Assembly: GCA_028277515.1 (NCBI GenBank)
Contig: JANQGC010000057.1
Span: 1-47,941, forward strand
Source: Anaerolineae bacterium
GTDB taxonomy: Bacteria > Chloroflexota > Anaerolineae > Promineifilales > Promineifilaceae
Length of the DNA: 47,941 bases
Reading direction: 5' to 3'
Shown in pieces: positions 1-9,468 of the stretch. Positions within the stretch are counted from its first letter, which is position 1, and each line of letters opens with the position of its first letter. A program made the position numbers and the translations under genes. A model generated the notes under the pieces. It was not told the origin of the DNA, did no database searches, and was given only the letters and a program-made list of their open reading frames with translations.

Positions 1-2
1 TC

Positions 3-116
3 AACTTCTTCTTAACGTTTGTCAATGAAGAGGTTGTGGATGTTGGCTACTTCCCCGCCAGCGATGAGGCGCTCAACGAATCAAGAAACAAATGGCTTGA
101 GGCGATGGGCAACTAA
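3..116 (+). CDS. pstS: PstS phosphate-binding protein, C-terminal end (partial)
   Basis: Only the last 37 codons are in the window, and the gene enters from the left edge. The reading frame begins NFFLTFVNEEVVDVGYFP and ends EAMGN before a TAA stop. This matches the end of periplasmic/lipoprotein phosphate-binding PstS proteins, where a helix is followed by a VGYxP motif. The same motif (TEVGYFP) recurs inside the downstream pstA product. It is followed by a strong terminator and then pstC, pstA, pstB and phoU, which supports the assignment to high-affinity phosphate uptake. PstS captures phosphate outside the membrane and delivers it to PstC/PstA. Confidence 0.88.
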   Translation, partial: NFFLTFVNEEVVDVGYFPASDEALNESRNKWLEAMGN

Positions 117-136
117 ATAATTCACAATTTAATTGG

Positions 137-183
137 CATCCAGAATGAGCATTATCAACGATCTCATTCTGGATGTCTTTTTT
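137..183 (+). terminator. Rho-independent terminator after pstS
   Basis: A perfect 13-bp stem (137-149 with 163-175) with a 13-nt loop is followed by TCTTTTTTT. It sits 20 bases after the pstS stop. It separates the abundant binding-protein transcript from the permease genes, a usual arrangement in pst loci. Confidence 0.9.
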
Positions 184-350
184 CGTGCTTGTTAATTTAG
201 ACCTAATTCGAATAGGATTTCATTGGATATGAACCGATTTCGGATAGGTTTTTAGAGCAAAACTTATTTGAGGGTATAGTATAGAATGAGCAAACCATTC
301 AATGGCCTTGCTCTAAAGTATTCAACCAACATTTAAAGGGATTGGGATAT

Positions 351-1298
351 ATGGCAGAATCCACTTTACCTGAAGCGAAAGCAGATTTGGTAATCGAACA
401 AAAATTGGCGAAACACCCACGAATTGGTGAAACAATCATCGAAGGATCGTTACTGCTGGCTGGGATTATTTCAATTGCTGTCACAATCGGTATTGTTTAT
501 GTCCTGATAAGAGACGCTTTGGTATTTTTTGCCTTGCCAGAAGTTACGCTCTTTGACTTTTTTACTGATACGGTGTGGCAGCCGCAAATCAGCCGATTTG
601 GGATCATGCCCTTGCTTACAGCCACTTTAAGTGTCAGTTTTATCGCCATAGTTGTTGCTCTTCCACTCGGATTAGCAACAGCAATCTACTTGAGTGAATA
701 TGCCTCTGTACGTGCTCGAAATACAATCAAACCCATTCTTGAGGTTTTAGCGGGCATTCCAACGGTTGTTTATGGTTACTTTGCCCTCACATTTATGACG
801 CCTTTTTTACGGACTATTTTTGGGCAAAATTCTGTCCAAATTTATAATGTTGCTTCGGCGGGTATTGTGGTTGGAATTCTTATAATTCCCCTCGTCGCAT
901 CATTGAGTGAAGATGCTCTGCATGCCGTTCCAACAGCATTGCGGGAAGCGGCATATGGTTTAGGAGCCACAAAACTGGAAACTTCTATTCGAGTTGTGGT
1001 TCCCGCTGCCTTGTCTGGCATCACGGCGGCGTTTGTTGTTGCCACTTCTCGTGCTGTTGGAGAAACTATGATTGTTGCAATCGCTGCCGGTGCGGGACCG
1101 AATTTGACGCTAAACCCCTTTGAAGCTGCAGAAACAATGACGGGATACATGGTTAGAATTAGCGGTGGTGATCTCAGTTACGATTCTGTAGACTACCAAT
1201 CGATATTTGCAGTTGGGTTAGTGGTTTTTTCTATGACTTTAATTCTAAATATTTTTAGCCAACGGATTGTCCGACGATACCGGGAGGCATATGAATGA
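351..1298 (+). CDS. pstC: Phosphate ABC transporter permease PstC
   Basis: This is an integral membrane subunit of the phosphate importer, 315 residues. It has several hydrophobic segments. The permease core contains the family motif [12 protein letters not shown] and the EAA-like loop ([13 protein letters not shown] type, here [13 protein letters not shown]) that contacts the PstB ATPase. I prefer ATG 351 over an in-frame TTG at 342 because AAAGGGATTGGGA precedes it. The stop overlaps the pstA start by four bases (ATGA), so the two are translationally coupled. A possible -10 (TATAGTATAGAAT) lies at about 275-287, but I see no convincing -35 or PhoB box. Confidence 0.95.
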   Translation: MAESTLPEAKADLVIEQKLAKHPRIGETIIEGSLLLAGIISIAVTIGIVYVLIRDALVFFALPEVTLFDFFTDTVWQPQISRFGIMPLLTATLSVSFIAIVVALPLGLATAIYLSEYASVRARNTIKPILEVLAGIPTVVYGYFALTFMTPFLRTIFGQNSVQIYNVASAGIVVGILIIPLVASLSEDALHAVPTALREAAYGLGATKLETSIRVVVPAALSGITAAFVVATSRAVGETMIVAIAAGAGPNLTLNPFEAAETMTGYMVRISGGDLSYDSVDYQSIFAVGLVVFSMTLILNIFSQRIVRRYREAYE

Positions 1299-3538
1299 TC
1301 GATCCAAATTATGTCTCTCGACGGGTCCAAGAAGATAATTATTATCCTCAAGGTGATGAAATGTACGCCCAAATTGGTGGGCGGCGGCGCTCTGGGAAGA
1401 TTGGCCGAACGTTATTTCTAATCGCAACCATATTGGCAATCATTATTTTACTGGTCTTGCTCATTACCATCATTAACCAATCTTTCGGACTTGCTGCCCA
1501 ACAGGTACAGATTCCGGAAATTACATTGTTAACCGATTACAATAAGTCCCGTATGACCAGAGCTTCCAATATTGTTGAGTTGAGCGAAAATGATCAGCAA
1601 CTGGCTGAAGGGATAGGAGAGAATCCAAATGGAACCGGTTTCTTCGGATATGCTTTTTACAAAGGGAATGAGGATAAACTCAATGCTTTAACACTGGATG
1701 GGGTAGAGCCCACACTCGAAAATGTTCAAAATGATACTTATCAGGGAACCCGCCCTCTATATGTTTATGGAGCAACCTCAATTTTTGAAGAAAAACCTGA
1801 AGTGGCAGCATTTATGGGATATTATCTCGAACATTTGGATGAGGTAGTGACAGAGGTTGGCTATTTTCCAATGGATGCCGATACCCTTGCCGAAGAAAAA
1901 AGAGTGGTTGCTGAAGCACTTGGGGTTCAGGATTTAGACGAAATCGATCCTTCTGAATATTCAGGTGAAATATCAATTACCGGTAGTTCAACTGTCTATC
2001 CAGTAAGTGTAGCAATGGCTGAACGGTTTATGGCTGATGGATTTAATGGTGAAGTTACCGTCGATAGTGTTGGTACTGGTGGCGGATTCGACGCCTTTTG
2101 TGCTGGTCGTGATGGGTCTGATCTTGTCAATGCTAGCCGTGAGGCTGACCAAATTGAATTTGAAGCATGCCGGGCAAATGGCCTGGAATTAGTTGAAAAT
2201 CGGATTGGAACAGATGCAATCGTGGCAGTAGTTAGTGAAGATAACTCATTTGCTAATAATGTTACTCGAGAGCAGTTGGAATTACTTTTTACGACTGGGG
2301 TCACTTGGGCGGATGTGAATCCAGATTGGCCTCAAGAGGAAGTAGCCAGATATATTCCTACAACAGATAGTGGGACCATGGACTTCTTTGTCCAAAGCGT
2401 TTTTGATGAACAAACATTAGTTGATATGCCCTTTGATGGCCTAGTTTCAACATATATCGCCAACGTCAGTACTGGTCGCTGCCGTGCCGTAGAACGTGAG
2501 CAAAAATTTTACGAGAATTTTCTAGTTTGCGATGATCCTGAGTCTTTTACTGCAGCGTGCAATGGGGACAATCCACCCACTGGGTGTACGGCTCCCCCAC
2601 GTACTCATGATGATGTTGAACGACTTGTTGAATCTGAAGTTATCCAACCTAGGGTGTTAAAATCTTGGTACTTGTTACCATCAATTTTGCAACGTGATGA
2701 AATTGCACTCGAAGTCAGTCAAGATTTTCCAAACGCCGATTTAATCTTTAAATCATGGTTAAGTTGGGATTTTATCACCAACCCCCAATCGAGTACACCA
2801 GAATTAGCCGGTGTAAGAACGGCAATTCTTGGATCCTTATGGGTCGTGCTTATATCTATTCTTCTTGCATTTCCATTGGGAACTGCTGCGGCAATTTACC
2901 TTGAGGAATATGCTGATCAAAATGTGTGGTATAACAAGATAATTCAAACAAATATCAACAATTTAGCTGGTGTTCCCTCAATTATCTATGGAATGTTAGG
3001 ATTGGCTGTTTTCGTGCGTGCCTTTGAGCCAATTTCAAGTGGTGCGCTGTTTGGAGTTGTTGAGGCAGGCGCAACTGCCAATGGGCGCACAGTATTATCA
3101 GCGGGATTAACGCTCGGTTTGTTGGGTTTACCGATTGTCATTATCGCTGCTCAAGAAGCTGTTAAATCTGTTCCCCCATCATTGCGAGAGGCGAGTATGG
3201 GTCTAGGCGCAACCAAGTGGCAAACTATATGGAACCATGTTTTGCCAAATGCCATACCTGGTATATTAACCGGGACCATTCTCACCATGTCTCGAGTCAT
3301 TGGTGAAACTGCACCATTGGTCGTTGTTGGAGCGTCAACATTTATCACAACTGATCCAACTGGTCCTTTTTCGAAATTTACATCTATGCCGGTTCAAATC
3401 TATCAATGGACCACAAGACCTCAAGACACCTTTAGAAATATTGCTGGAGCTGCAATTATCGTTTTACTCATTATGTTACTGAGCCTGAATGCGGCAGCGA
3501 TAATCTTAAGGAACCGATTTAGTAAACGATTTGCCTAG
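1295..3538 (+). CDS. pstA: Phosphate permease PstA with an inserted, circularly permuted PstS-like domain
   Basis: The product is 747 residues, against about 280-300 for an ordinary PstA. Residues 38-62 form the first membrane segment. Residues about 88-212 resemble the C-terminal half of PstS ([19 protein letters not shown], then RPLYVY, then TEVGYFP). Residues about 224-370 resemble the N-terminal half ([34 protein letters not shown]). Residues about 505-740 are the permease core, with [12 protein letters not shown] and the [13 protein letters not shown] coupling loop. The two PstS halves are therefore in swapped order within the first extracytoplasmic loop. The start is ATG 1295, with CGGGAGG eight bases upstream inside pstC. 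The domain order is read directly; the idea that the loop binds phosphate is inference. Confidence 0.93.
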   Translation: MIDPNYVSRRVQEDNYYPQGDEMYAQIGGRRRSGKIGRTLFLIATILAIIILLVLLITIINQSFGLAAQQVQIPEITLLTDYNKSRMTRASNIVELSENDQQLAEGIGENPNGTGFFGYAFYKGNEDKLNALTLDGVEPTLENVQNDTYQGTRPLYVYGATSIFEEKPEVAAFMGYYLEHLDEVVTEVGYFPMDADTLAEEKRVVAEALGVQDLDEIDPSEYSGEISITGSSTVYPVSVAMAERFMADGFNGEVTVDSVGTGGGFDAFCAGRDGSDLVNASREADQIEFEACRANGLELVENRIGTDAIVAVVSEDNSFANNVTREQLELLFTTGVTWADVNPDWPQEEVARYIPTTDSGTMDFFVQSVFDEQTLVDMPFDGLVSTYIANVSTGRCRAVEREQKFYENFLVCDDPESFTAACNGDNPPTGCTAPPRTHDDVERLVESEVIQPRVLKSWYLLPSILQRDEIALEVSQDFPNADLIFKSWLSWDFITNPQSSTPELAGVRTAILGSLWVVLISILLAFPLGTAAAIYLEEYADQNVWYNKIIQTNINNLAGVPSIIYGMLGLAVFVRAFEPISSGALFGVVEAGATANGRTVLSAGLTLGLLGLPIVIIAAQEAVKSVPPSLREASMGLGATKWQTIWNHVLPNAIPGILTGTILTMSRVIGETAPLVVVGASTFITTDPTGPFSKFTSMPVQIYQWTTRPQDTFRNIAGAAIIVLLIMLLSLNAAAIILRNRFSKRFA

Positions 3539-3551
3539 GAGAAATATGACG

Positions 3552-4352
3552 ATGTCGGATACGAGTTACTCAAGTAATGGACATTATGCCATCGAAGCTG
3601 ATGATTTGAACGTCTATTACGGAAATTTTAAAGCGGTTAGAGATATAAACCTTAAAATTATAGGTCAAAGCATTACTGCGCTCATAGGTCCTTCGGGATG
3701 TGGTAAAAGTACTGTATTACGTTCCTTTAACCGAATGAATGATCTTGTTCCTGTTTCCTGGGCTGAAGGTAAGGTCCTATTTCATGGTAAAAATATTTAT
3801 GATGATGATGTTGATCCCGTAGAAGTTAGGAGGAGGGTGGGTATGGTTTTCCAAAAACCAAATCCATTTCCAAAAAGCATCTACGATAATGTTGCTTGGG
3901 GAGCCAAGATCAATGGATTCAAAGGCAGCAACGAAGATATGGATGAGTTGGTTGAAAGCTCTTTACGATCAGCTGCTATCTGGGATGAAGTAAAAGATAA
4001 ATTAGATCAAAGTGGTTTATCATTATCAGGCGGTCAACAACAGCGTCTTTGTATCGCCAGGACTATCGCCGTAAAGCCGGAAATAATTTTAATGGACGAA
4101 CCTGCATCGGCGCTGGACCCGATTTCAACCTTACGCATTGAAGAATTGATCCAGCAATTAAAAGAAAAATATACGATTGTTATCGTTACCCATAATATGC
4201 AGCAAGCGGCTCGCGCATCTGATTACACCGCTTTTTTCAACATGGATCAAGATCGATCCGGATATCTTGTCGAGTATGATGAAACGGAGACTATTTTTAC
4301 CAGTCCGTCAAAAGAAACAACAGAACAGTATATAACCGGCAGATTTGGATGA
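3552..4352 (+). CDS. pstB: Phosphate ABC transporter ATP-binding protein PstB
   Basis: This is the cytoplasmic ATPase of the phosphate importer, 266 residues. It shows Walker [10 protein letters not shown], a Q-loop in the PstB-typical [13 protein letters not shown], the signature [13 protein letters not shown], Walker [14 protein letters not shown], and the switch His in [14 protein letters not shown]. Upstream in-frame TTG 3531 and ATG 3546 are possible, but TAGGAGA at 3536-3542 is best spaced for ATG 3552. It begins 13 bases after pstA, in the same operon. Length and motifs are fully normal. Confidence 0.96.
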   Translation: MSDTSYSSNGHYAIEADDLNVYYGNFKAVRDINLKIIGQSITALIGPSGCGKSTVLRSFNRMNDLVPVSWAEGKVLFHGKNIYDDDVDPVEVRRRVGMVFQKPNPFPKSIYDNVAWGAKINGFKGSNEDMDELVESSLRSAAIWDEVKDKLDQSGLSLSGGQQQRLCIARTIAVKPEIILMDEPASALDPISTLRIEELIQQLKEKYTIVIVTHNMQQAARASDYTAFFNMDQDRSGYLVEYDETETIFTSPSKETTEQYITGRFG

Positions 4353-4476
4353 TGGTTAATTTTGTATTGATACCTAAGTATTGTTTTTCTAAGGCTTCAA
4401 ATTTCCTTCAGACTTTTCAAGAATCAATTATTATATTCAAATAAAAAGATATATCATTTTAAAAAGGGATTACGAC

Positions 4477-5163
4477 ATGCCAAGAGAGGTATTTGATCGC
4501 GAATTAAATGAAATTAGAACAGAGGTGCTGGCCGTCGGAAGCCTTGTAGAAGAAAATCTTATGATCGTCACGAACGCTTTAATTGATAGGGATAATGTTG
4601 TTGCCCATCGGTTAATTGAGGGGGATAAAGAGATTAATCGGCGATATATCGAACTCATGATGGGCAGCCTAAGGTTAATTGCCACACAGCAACCGATGGC
4701 TGGTGATATGCGCTTGATCGCTTCCGTCATTGAGATTGCCGGTGAGTTGGAAAGAATCAATGATTATGTTAAGGGAATCGCCAAAACAAGTATTGAAATC
4801 GGGCCTGAAAACCAATTATTGCCCAGTATTTCGCGTGATTTGCCACATATGACGAGTCTGACTCAGGATATGCTCAATCGATCATTGACAGCTTTCAGTG
4901 AAAATGATGCGGTCCTGGCGAGAACAATTCCGGCTTCAGATAATCTTGTGGACGATTTGTTTAATAGAATTTATCATGATATTGTGGAATTTGCTTCAAA
5001 GGATCCGCGGTTAATTTCACATGCGAACCAATATGAGTGGGTCATCCACAATATTGAACGATCGGCCGATCGTGTGATAAATATATGTGAATGGGTAGTA
5101 TATATGGTAACAGGGGTTTATAAAGAATTTGATTCTGAATTTGAGACGCCCCCAACTGTTTGA
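4477..5163 (+). CDS. phoU: Phosphate transport regulator PhoU
   Basis: A 228-residue, all-helical protein built of two PhoU three-helix repeats, with conserved segments such as LIEGDKEINRRYIELM and GDMRLIASVIEIAGELERINDYVKGIA. PhoU restrains the Pst transporter and relays phosphate status to a PhoR-type sensor; no phoB or phoR is visible here. ATG 4477 has AAAAAGGGAT upstream. The 124-base gap after pstB is very AT-rich without a clear hairpin, so cotranscription is likely but not shown. Confidence 0.94.
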   Translation: MPREVFDRELNEIRTEVLAVGSLVEENLMIVTNALIDRDNVVAHRLIEGDKEINRRYIELMMGSLRLIATQQPMAGDMRLIASVIEIAGELERINDYVKGIAKTSIEIGPENQLLPSISRDLPHMTSLTQDMLNRSLTAFSENDAVLARTIPASDNLVDDLFNRIYHDIVEFASKDPRLISHANQYEWVIHNIERSADRVINICEWVVYMVTGVYKEFDSEFETPPTV

Positions 5164-5206
5164 TAATATATATTCTTCCCAATTCTACACGATCCGGATG
5201 TAATAG

Positions 5207-6358
5207 TTGGCGAGGAAATTAAAAAAACAAAAAGATCGTTTCTTTCAGTTGAGGAAATATTTTCAAGAAGCCTTTTTAAAAGGCTTCTTGATTTTTGTTT
5301 CCCTGACACTCGTTGGGTGTACCGTTTTGGGGGAAAGCAACACAAGATCCGACATTGTTTATCTGGGTTGGGATAATGCTGGCCGGCCTCAAATTTTCCA
5401 GTACTCTAACAGCGGTAAAATTTCACAATTATCAGAAATAGCTAGTGGTGTACACGATTTTGCTGTTGCTCCAGGGGGGGATCAAATCGTTTTTACATCT
5501 TCGGATGAGACGGCCGATAATACTGTCTGGAAATTAGATGTGGGAAATTCCGCTCCGGAGAAATTGTATGATTGCGCTAACAGTTTTTGCTCCCAACCAG
5601 TTTGGGCGCCTGATGGCCGACGTTTGCTATTCCAGAAACAATCAATTTTGCCTACTGGTTTCCAGGATGCGGCAACATTGTGGTGGCTAAATCCGGAAAA
5701 TGGAGAGGTTCAAAGTTTATTTAAAGATGAAGAAACCCTGGGATCGGCCGCCCGATTTTCACCAGACGGCAAATGGCTGAGTTTTTTCTCACCGATCGAT
5801 GAAGGGGTACTTGTCTACAAATTTGAAAACGGCGAGTTCCTTGATTTTCCTAATGAGGTAGGTATACCGGTAAGCTGGAGTCCGGATAGTGAGCAAATTA
5901 TCATTCCAAATCTCAATTTGGTGATCATTCATGGGGATGACGGAGAAGATCATTCCCAACACAGCCATGAATATGAAACCGCAACCCATCTTTTTCTAGG
6001 TAACATCAAGAGTGAAGAACTGACTCCATTAAGTGCTGATTTTAATGTGGAGGATAGTGTGCCTGGCTGGTCTCCAGATGGGCAATGGATCGTATTCGGC
6101 CGTAGGCCATCTCAGACTGGAACGGGCCGGCAGCTTTGGATGATGCGTCCGGATGGAAGTGAGGCATCTCCGTTAACTGAGAATTTTAGTATGAACTACG
6201 GTCCAGCCATCTGGTCAGAAGATGGACGCTATTTACTTTATCAAAAATTTGACCTTGACGGAGCAGATGAAGAACCGGGGATATGGCTATATGATCTGGA
6301 TTCGAGTGAGGAAATAAAACTGGTTGAGAAAGGGATCCTTCCCCAGTGGTTAGAATAA
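5207..6358 (+). CDS. Lipoprotein with TolB-like beta-propeller
   Basis: A 383-residue predicted lipoprotein. A basic N-terminus (MARKLKKQKDRFF) and hydrophobic stretch end in the lipobox LVGC near residue 38. At least six WD40-like/PD40 blades follow, recognisable by repeated xWSPDGxxIxF-type motifs (VWAPDGRRLLF, RFSPDGKWLSF, SWSPDSEQIII, GWSPDGQWIVF, IWSEDGRYLLY). Such domains are seen in TolB and in secreted sensor or peptidase-associated proteins and generally mediate protein contacts. The start is uncertain: TTG 5207 and a TTG about 14 codons later both keep the signal peptide, and neither has a strong ribosome-binding site. The function is unknown. Confidence 0.8.
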   Translation: MARKLKKQKDRFFQLRKYFQEAFLKGFLIFVSLTLVGCTVLGESNTRSDIVYLGWDNAGRPQIFQYSNSGKISQLSEIASGVHDFAVAPGGDQIVFTSSDETADNTVWKLDVGNSAPEKLYDCANSFCSQPVWAPDGRRLLFQKQSILPTGFQDAATLWWLNPENGEVQSLFKDEETLGSAARFSPDGKWLSFFSPIDEGVLVYKFENGEFLDFPNEVGIPVSWSPDSEQIIIPNLNLVIIHGDDGEDHSQHSHEYETATHLFLGNIKSEELTPLSADFNVEDSVPGWSPDGQWIVFGRRPSQTGTGRQLWMMRPDGSEASPLTENFSMNYGPAIWSEDGRYLLYQKFDLDGADEEPGIWLYDLDSSEEIKLVEKGILPQWLE

Positions 6359-6410
6359 ATAATTTTTTTATTTTTGACCGATGGTGGAGAAAGATAAATG
6401 AGGGATAGTA

Positions 6411-6875
6411 TTATCCAGCGGCCATCACGATAGGCTCGTCATCTTGCCACTCCAGAAGTTCATTTTTTAAGTCAGGTATTTTTTCGGCTAAGGTTCCCAG
6501 TACACCATTGATAAACCGGGGGGCACTGTCTGAGCCATATGTCTTGGCAAGTTCAACCGCTTCATTAATGGCTACTTTTACCGGAGTTTCGTCTGAGGCG
6601 ATGAATTCATAAATGGCGATTCGCAAGACGTTGCGATCAATGACCGCCATTTGCTCAAGCGGCCATTCCGGGGCATAGCGGGAAATGAGCACATCCATTC
6701 CCTCCATATACTCCATAATGCCTTGAACCAGGTGGGAGGCAAATTCCCTTCCCGCCCCATCAAGTTTGTTGGCTTCTAGACGGCGTTGCAGGATCTCACC
6801 AGGAGGGTGGTTGGCAATATCATATTCGTAAAGAACTTCCAGGGTTGCGCGACGTGCACGCCTCCTTGTCTTCAT
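6411..6875 (-). CDS. nusB: Transcription antitermination factor NusB
   Basis: A 154-residue helical RNA-binding protein of the NusB family. It opens with RRRARRATLEVLYEYDIA, the usual Arg-rich first helix. It ends with INEAVELAKTYGSDSAPRFINGVLGTLA, a hallmark of the family (the Lys-x-x-Gly and FVNGVL-like segment). NusB with NusE (S10) supports antitermination, mainly of rRNA operons. It is the last gene of the minus-strand rpmF-fabD-fabG-asp23-nusB run; asp23-nusB adjacency is common in Gram-positive-type gene orders. Confidence 0.93.
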   Translation of the reverse strand: MKTRRRARRATLEVLYEYDIANHPPGEILQRRLEANKLDGAGREFASHLVQGIMEYMEGMDVLISRYAPEWPLEQMAVIDRNVLRIAIYEFIASDETPVKVAINEAVELAKTYGSDSAPRFINGVLGTLAEKIPDLKNELLEWQDDEPIVMAAG

Positions 6876-6893
6876 GCTAAAAGCCTCAAAAAC

Positions 6894-7244
6894 TTACCCT
6901 TGTTGAAATTGAACGTCCTCCACATGGACGTTTACGGCGTCAACAGAGATGCCAACTAATGTGTCGATAGACTCTGTGACGGCCGATTGGACGTTGCGGC
7001 TCGTCTCTATGACGTTCGCTTTTGGGTCCATTATAACGTAAATGTTGAACTTTACCTGATTTTCGCTCAAATCCAATACAATTCCGTCCTGTCGGGTCGC
7101 TCTGCGGAACATGCGAGCAATATGGGGAGGGATTGGAGCCATTTCGGAAACACCTTCAACCCTTAGTACGGCAAAATGGGCAATTGTCGCTAAGACTTCC
7201 GGTGCAACTTCGATACGGCCGATGCTTTCTTTTTCTTCGCTCAT
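6894..7244 (-). CDS. Asp23/Gls24 family envelope stress protein
   Basis: A 116-residue protein of the Asp23/Gls24 (YqhY-like) family. It contains the typical IRVAPEVLATIAHFAVLRVEGV-type start (here IEVAPEVLATIAHFAVLRV) and VKFNIYVIMDPKANVIETSRNVQSAV, with the C-terminal VNVHVEDVQF strand. In other bacteria the YqhY paralogue is encoded beside acetyl-CoA carboxylase genes and nusB and is linked to control of fatty-acid synthesis. Its place here, between fabG and nusB, fits that pattern. The biochemical role is not settled in the family. Confidence 0.9.
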   Translation of the reverse strand: MSEEKESIGRIEVAPEVLATIAHFAVLRVEGVSEMAPIPPHIARMFRRATRQDGIVLDLSENQVKFNIYVIMDPKANVIETSRNVQSAVTESIDTLVGISVDAVNVHVEDVQFQQG

Positions 7245-7255
7245 GTTATTCTCTA

Positions 7256-8014
7256 TTATATCGCAATACCGCCGTCAACCTGAATAACCTCTCCGGTTAT
7301 ATAAGAGGCTTTGTCCGAGGCCAGGAATGTGACGACATTGGCAATCTCTTGTGCTTCACCCCAGCGTCCCATAGGTATAAAATCCAATGTTTGATTGACC
7401 AAATCATCAGATAGATCAGCGGTCAAATTGGTGAGGACAAATCCTGGGGCCACAACGTTGACGGTAATTGCCCGAGATCCTAATTCTTTAGCCAATGATT
7501 TTGAGAAACCAATGATCCCTGCTTTTGATGTAGCATAATTGGCCTGTCCCGGCTGGCCGACGATGCCGGAAACGGAGGAAATATTGATGATACGCCCGCC
7601 CTTCCTGCGGCGGATCATAGGACGGACGGCCGCTTTACTGCAATTAAACACGCTTTTCAGGTTTGTTTTGATAACATCATCCCATTGAGATTCTTTCATA
7701 CTTAACAATAACGTATCTCGCGTTGTCCCTGCATTGTTCACTAATATATCAATTTGACCAAAAGTATCGAGAGTGAACTTGATTAAATCACTTGCAGAAT
7801 CCAGTTTGCTTACATCTGCCTGGAAAGTAGTGGCAGATCCACTATTTTCATTGATTGAGCGGACAACCTCATTGGCCGCATCCGCACTCTGATTATAATT
7901 TACAACAACTGTAGCACGATGCCCTGCCAGGTCCTCGGCAATTGCTCGGCCGATCCCACCTGATCCACCTGTGACCACAGCCACTTTATCTTTTAACAGA
8001 AAAGAACGATTCAT
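7256..8014 (-). CDS. fabG: 3-oxoacyl-[acyl-carrier-protein] reductase FabG
   Basis: A 252-residue short-chain dehydrogenase. It has the NADP-binding TGGSGGIG at residues 15-22, the NNAG motif at 93-96 (with TTRDTLLLSM, typical of FabG), and the catalytic Ser147, Tyr160 and Lys164 (ISSVSG, YATSK). The C-terminus ASYITGEVIQVDGG is also characteristic. It reduces 3-oxoacyl-ACP in fatty-acid elongation. fabD lies 168 bases upstream, but acpP and fabF are not between them. A 93-bp palindromic repeat occupies the space immediately before the start codon, so the leader of fabG lies inside the repeat. Confidence 0.94.
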   Translation of the reverse strand: MNRSFLLKDKVAVVTGGSGGIGRAIAEDLAGHRATVVVNYNQSADAANEVVRSINENSGSATTFQADVSKLDSASDLIKFTLDTFGQIDILVNNAGTTRDTLLLSMKESQWDDVIKTNLKSVFNCSKAAVRPMIRRRKGGRIINISSVSGIVGQPGQANYATSKAGIIGFSKSLAKELGSRAITVNVVAPGFVLTNLTADLSDDLVNQTLDFIPMGRWGEAQEIANVVTFLASDKASYITGEVIQVDGGIAI

Positions 8015-8019
8015 TATTG

Positions 8020-8112
8020 TGTTACCTTAAATTTGACAACTTTTATTAAATGGTTTTTGCCCAAATATCAAGTGAAAAGTTGTCAAATTTCTGTGCAAAT
8101 GATTTTGTAACA
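8020..8112. repeat. MITE-like palindromic repeat, copy 1
   Basis: The unit is bounded by TGTTAC and GTAACA. It contains a perfect 16-bp inverted repeat (AAATTTGACAACTTTT at 8029-8044 with its complement at 8075-8090) around a 30-nt loop. A near-identical copy, with only a few substitutions, lies in inverted orientation at 24410-24503. No transposase is nearby. It separates fabD from fabG and ends six bases before the fabG start codon. Confidence 0.85.
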
Positions 8113-8182
8113 GTGTATTCATTTATTCTCCATAGAAATTTAATGATGGACCATCCAACTGAATCCATTACTGGAAAGCTGT

Positions 8183-9085
8183 CTATAATTCAAAGGCGAC
8201 TCTCTTGACCTTACGATCAATTCTCTTCACCAATCCAAGTAATACTTGTCCCGGTCCTATCTCGATAAACGTATCGACTCCATGATCTATAAGATAACGC
8301 ATCGAGTCAGTCCAGGCTACCGATGATGTCAACTGATTTTTTAATTCATGCCGGATTTCGTCGACACTTTTCAACGGCAAAGCGGAAACATTTCCGATAA
8401 CAGGAATTTTTGACGGCTGGATAGTGGTTGAATCGACGGCCGCCGCAAATTCCTCAGCAATAGAATCCATCAATGCTGAGTGAGCGGCAATAGATATGGG
8501 TAGTCGGACGATTTTACGAGCGCCGGCCTGTTCTGCAAGGGTCATGGCCAGTTGTAAACCCTCTTCATGACCGGAAATGACAATTTGTCCAGGGCAATTA
8601 TCATTGGCTAACTGGACAGCAAACCTGCTCTCCTTGCTGGCCTGAGCGCAGATTTCCTGTCCCTTTGCGACATCCATAGCGAGTAATGCAGCCATTCCTC
8701 CCGGGGCAATTTCTCCGGCCTTCTTCATCAACTCACCCCTTTTTCGTACAAGAGTTAATCCATCTTCAAAAGAGATGCTCTCTCCAGCAACCAGGGCCGA
8801 AAACTCGCCTAAACTGTGTCCGGCCAGAAAATCTGGATTTATATCCTGTGTTCCTTTTAATGCTTCCCAGTAGGCGAGGCTTGTTGTAAATAATGCAGGC
8901 TGTTGATTAACGGTGTCGGTAAGTAGATCTTCCGGTCCTTCAAAGCAAATTTGAGATAAGGAAAACTCTAATATCGTATCCGCTTCTGCAAAAACTGATT
9001 GGGCACCAGGACTAATTTGAACAATATCGGCTCCCATACCTACTTGTTGTGATCCTTGGCCTGGAAATAAAACGGCGGTTCCCAT
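8183..9085 (-). CDS. fabD: Malonyl CoA-acyl carrier protein transacylase FabD
   Basis: A 300-residue acyltransferase that loads malonyl units onto ACP for fatty-acid synthesis. Visible features are LFPGQGSQQVGMG at residues 6-18, the nucleophile elbow GHSLGEF with catalytic Ser91, the conserved Arg in VRKRGELM, and the catalytic His202 in SIAAHSALM. The C-terminal FIEIGPGQVL segment is also typical. Length is standard. It follows rpmF on the minus strand across a terminator hairpin, an order (rpmF next to fatty-acid genes) widespread in bacteria. Confidence 0.95.
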   Translation of the reverse strand: MGTAVLFPGQGSQQVGMGADIVQISPGAQSVFAEADTILEFSLSQICFEGPEDLLTDTVNQQPALFTTSLAYWEALKGTQDINPDFLAGHSLGEFSALVAGESISFEDGLTLVRKRGELMKKAGEIAPGGMAALLAMDVAKGQEICAQASKESRFAVQLANDNCPGQIVISGHEEGLQLAMTLAEQAGARKIVRLPISIAAHSALMDSIAEEFAAAVDSTTIQPSKIPVIGNVSALPLKSVDEIRHELKNQLTSSVAWTDSMRYLIDHGVDTFIEIGPGQVLLGLVKRIDRKVKRVAFEL

Positions 9086-9108
9086 GTCTAAAAAAGATTA
9101 TTGTAAAT

Positions 9109-9132
9109 AAAAAAGGCCGTGTTTCCACGGCC
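9109..9132 (-). terminator. Terminator or attenuator between rpmF and fabD
   Basis: Read on the minus strand, a perfect 7-bp stem GGCCGTG/CACGGCC closed by a GAAA tetraloop is followed by TTTTTT. It begins ten bases after the rpmF stop codon. It would lower transcription of the fatty-acid genes relative to the ribosomal protein, with read-through supplying fabD-fabG. Confidence 0.85.
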
Positions 9133-9141
9133 CCTATCTTT

Positions 9142-9327
9142 TTATTCTTCAATACCAGGCATTATCTGGCGGCCTCGGTATGTCCCACAGGAAGGGCACA
9201 TACGATGCGGACGACGCATATCCCCACATTCCGGGCATTCTACAAGATGAACCCTATTCAGGGCGTGATGTGATCTTCGCCGGTTGCGGCGTGACTTCGA
9301 TATTCTTCTTTTTGGAACAGCACCCAT
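9142..9327 (-). CDS. rpmF: 50S ribosomal protein L32
   Basis: A 61-residue basic protein beginning MGAVPKRRISKSRRNRRRS and carrying a zinc ribbon of two Cys pairs (CPECG and CPSCG), the zinc-binding form of bacterial L32. GAGAGG precedes the ATG at 9327. It is the first gene after a strong minus-strand promoter and heads the rpmF-fabD-fabG region. The one-residue Gly insertion after the initiator Met is a minor deviation from the usual MAVPK start. Confidence 0.95.
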   Translation of the reverse strand: MGAVPKRRISKSRRNRRRSHHALNRVHLVECPECGDMRRPHRMCPSCGTYRGRQIMPGIEE

Positions 9328-9468
9328 TGCAATAAACCTCTCAGTTGAAATTCAATACCCTGTGCTGATCCGCCAGCAAAAAGCCACTTATTATGGCCAG
9401 GGCTTTATTTTAAAAATACATATGGCTTTCAATCAAAAAATAAGCGGCAACATGGCCGCAACTCATTA

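Noticed and set aside
252..287. Possible pstC promoter or PhoB box in the pstS-pstC gap
   Set aside because: The -10-like TATAGTATAGAAT is attractive, but no -35 or PhoB direct repeat of the expected spacing can be made out.
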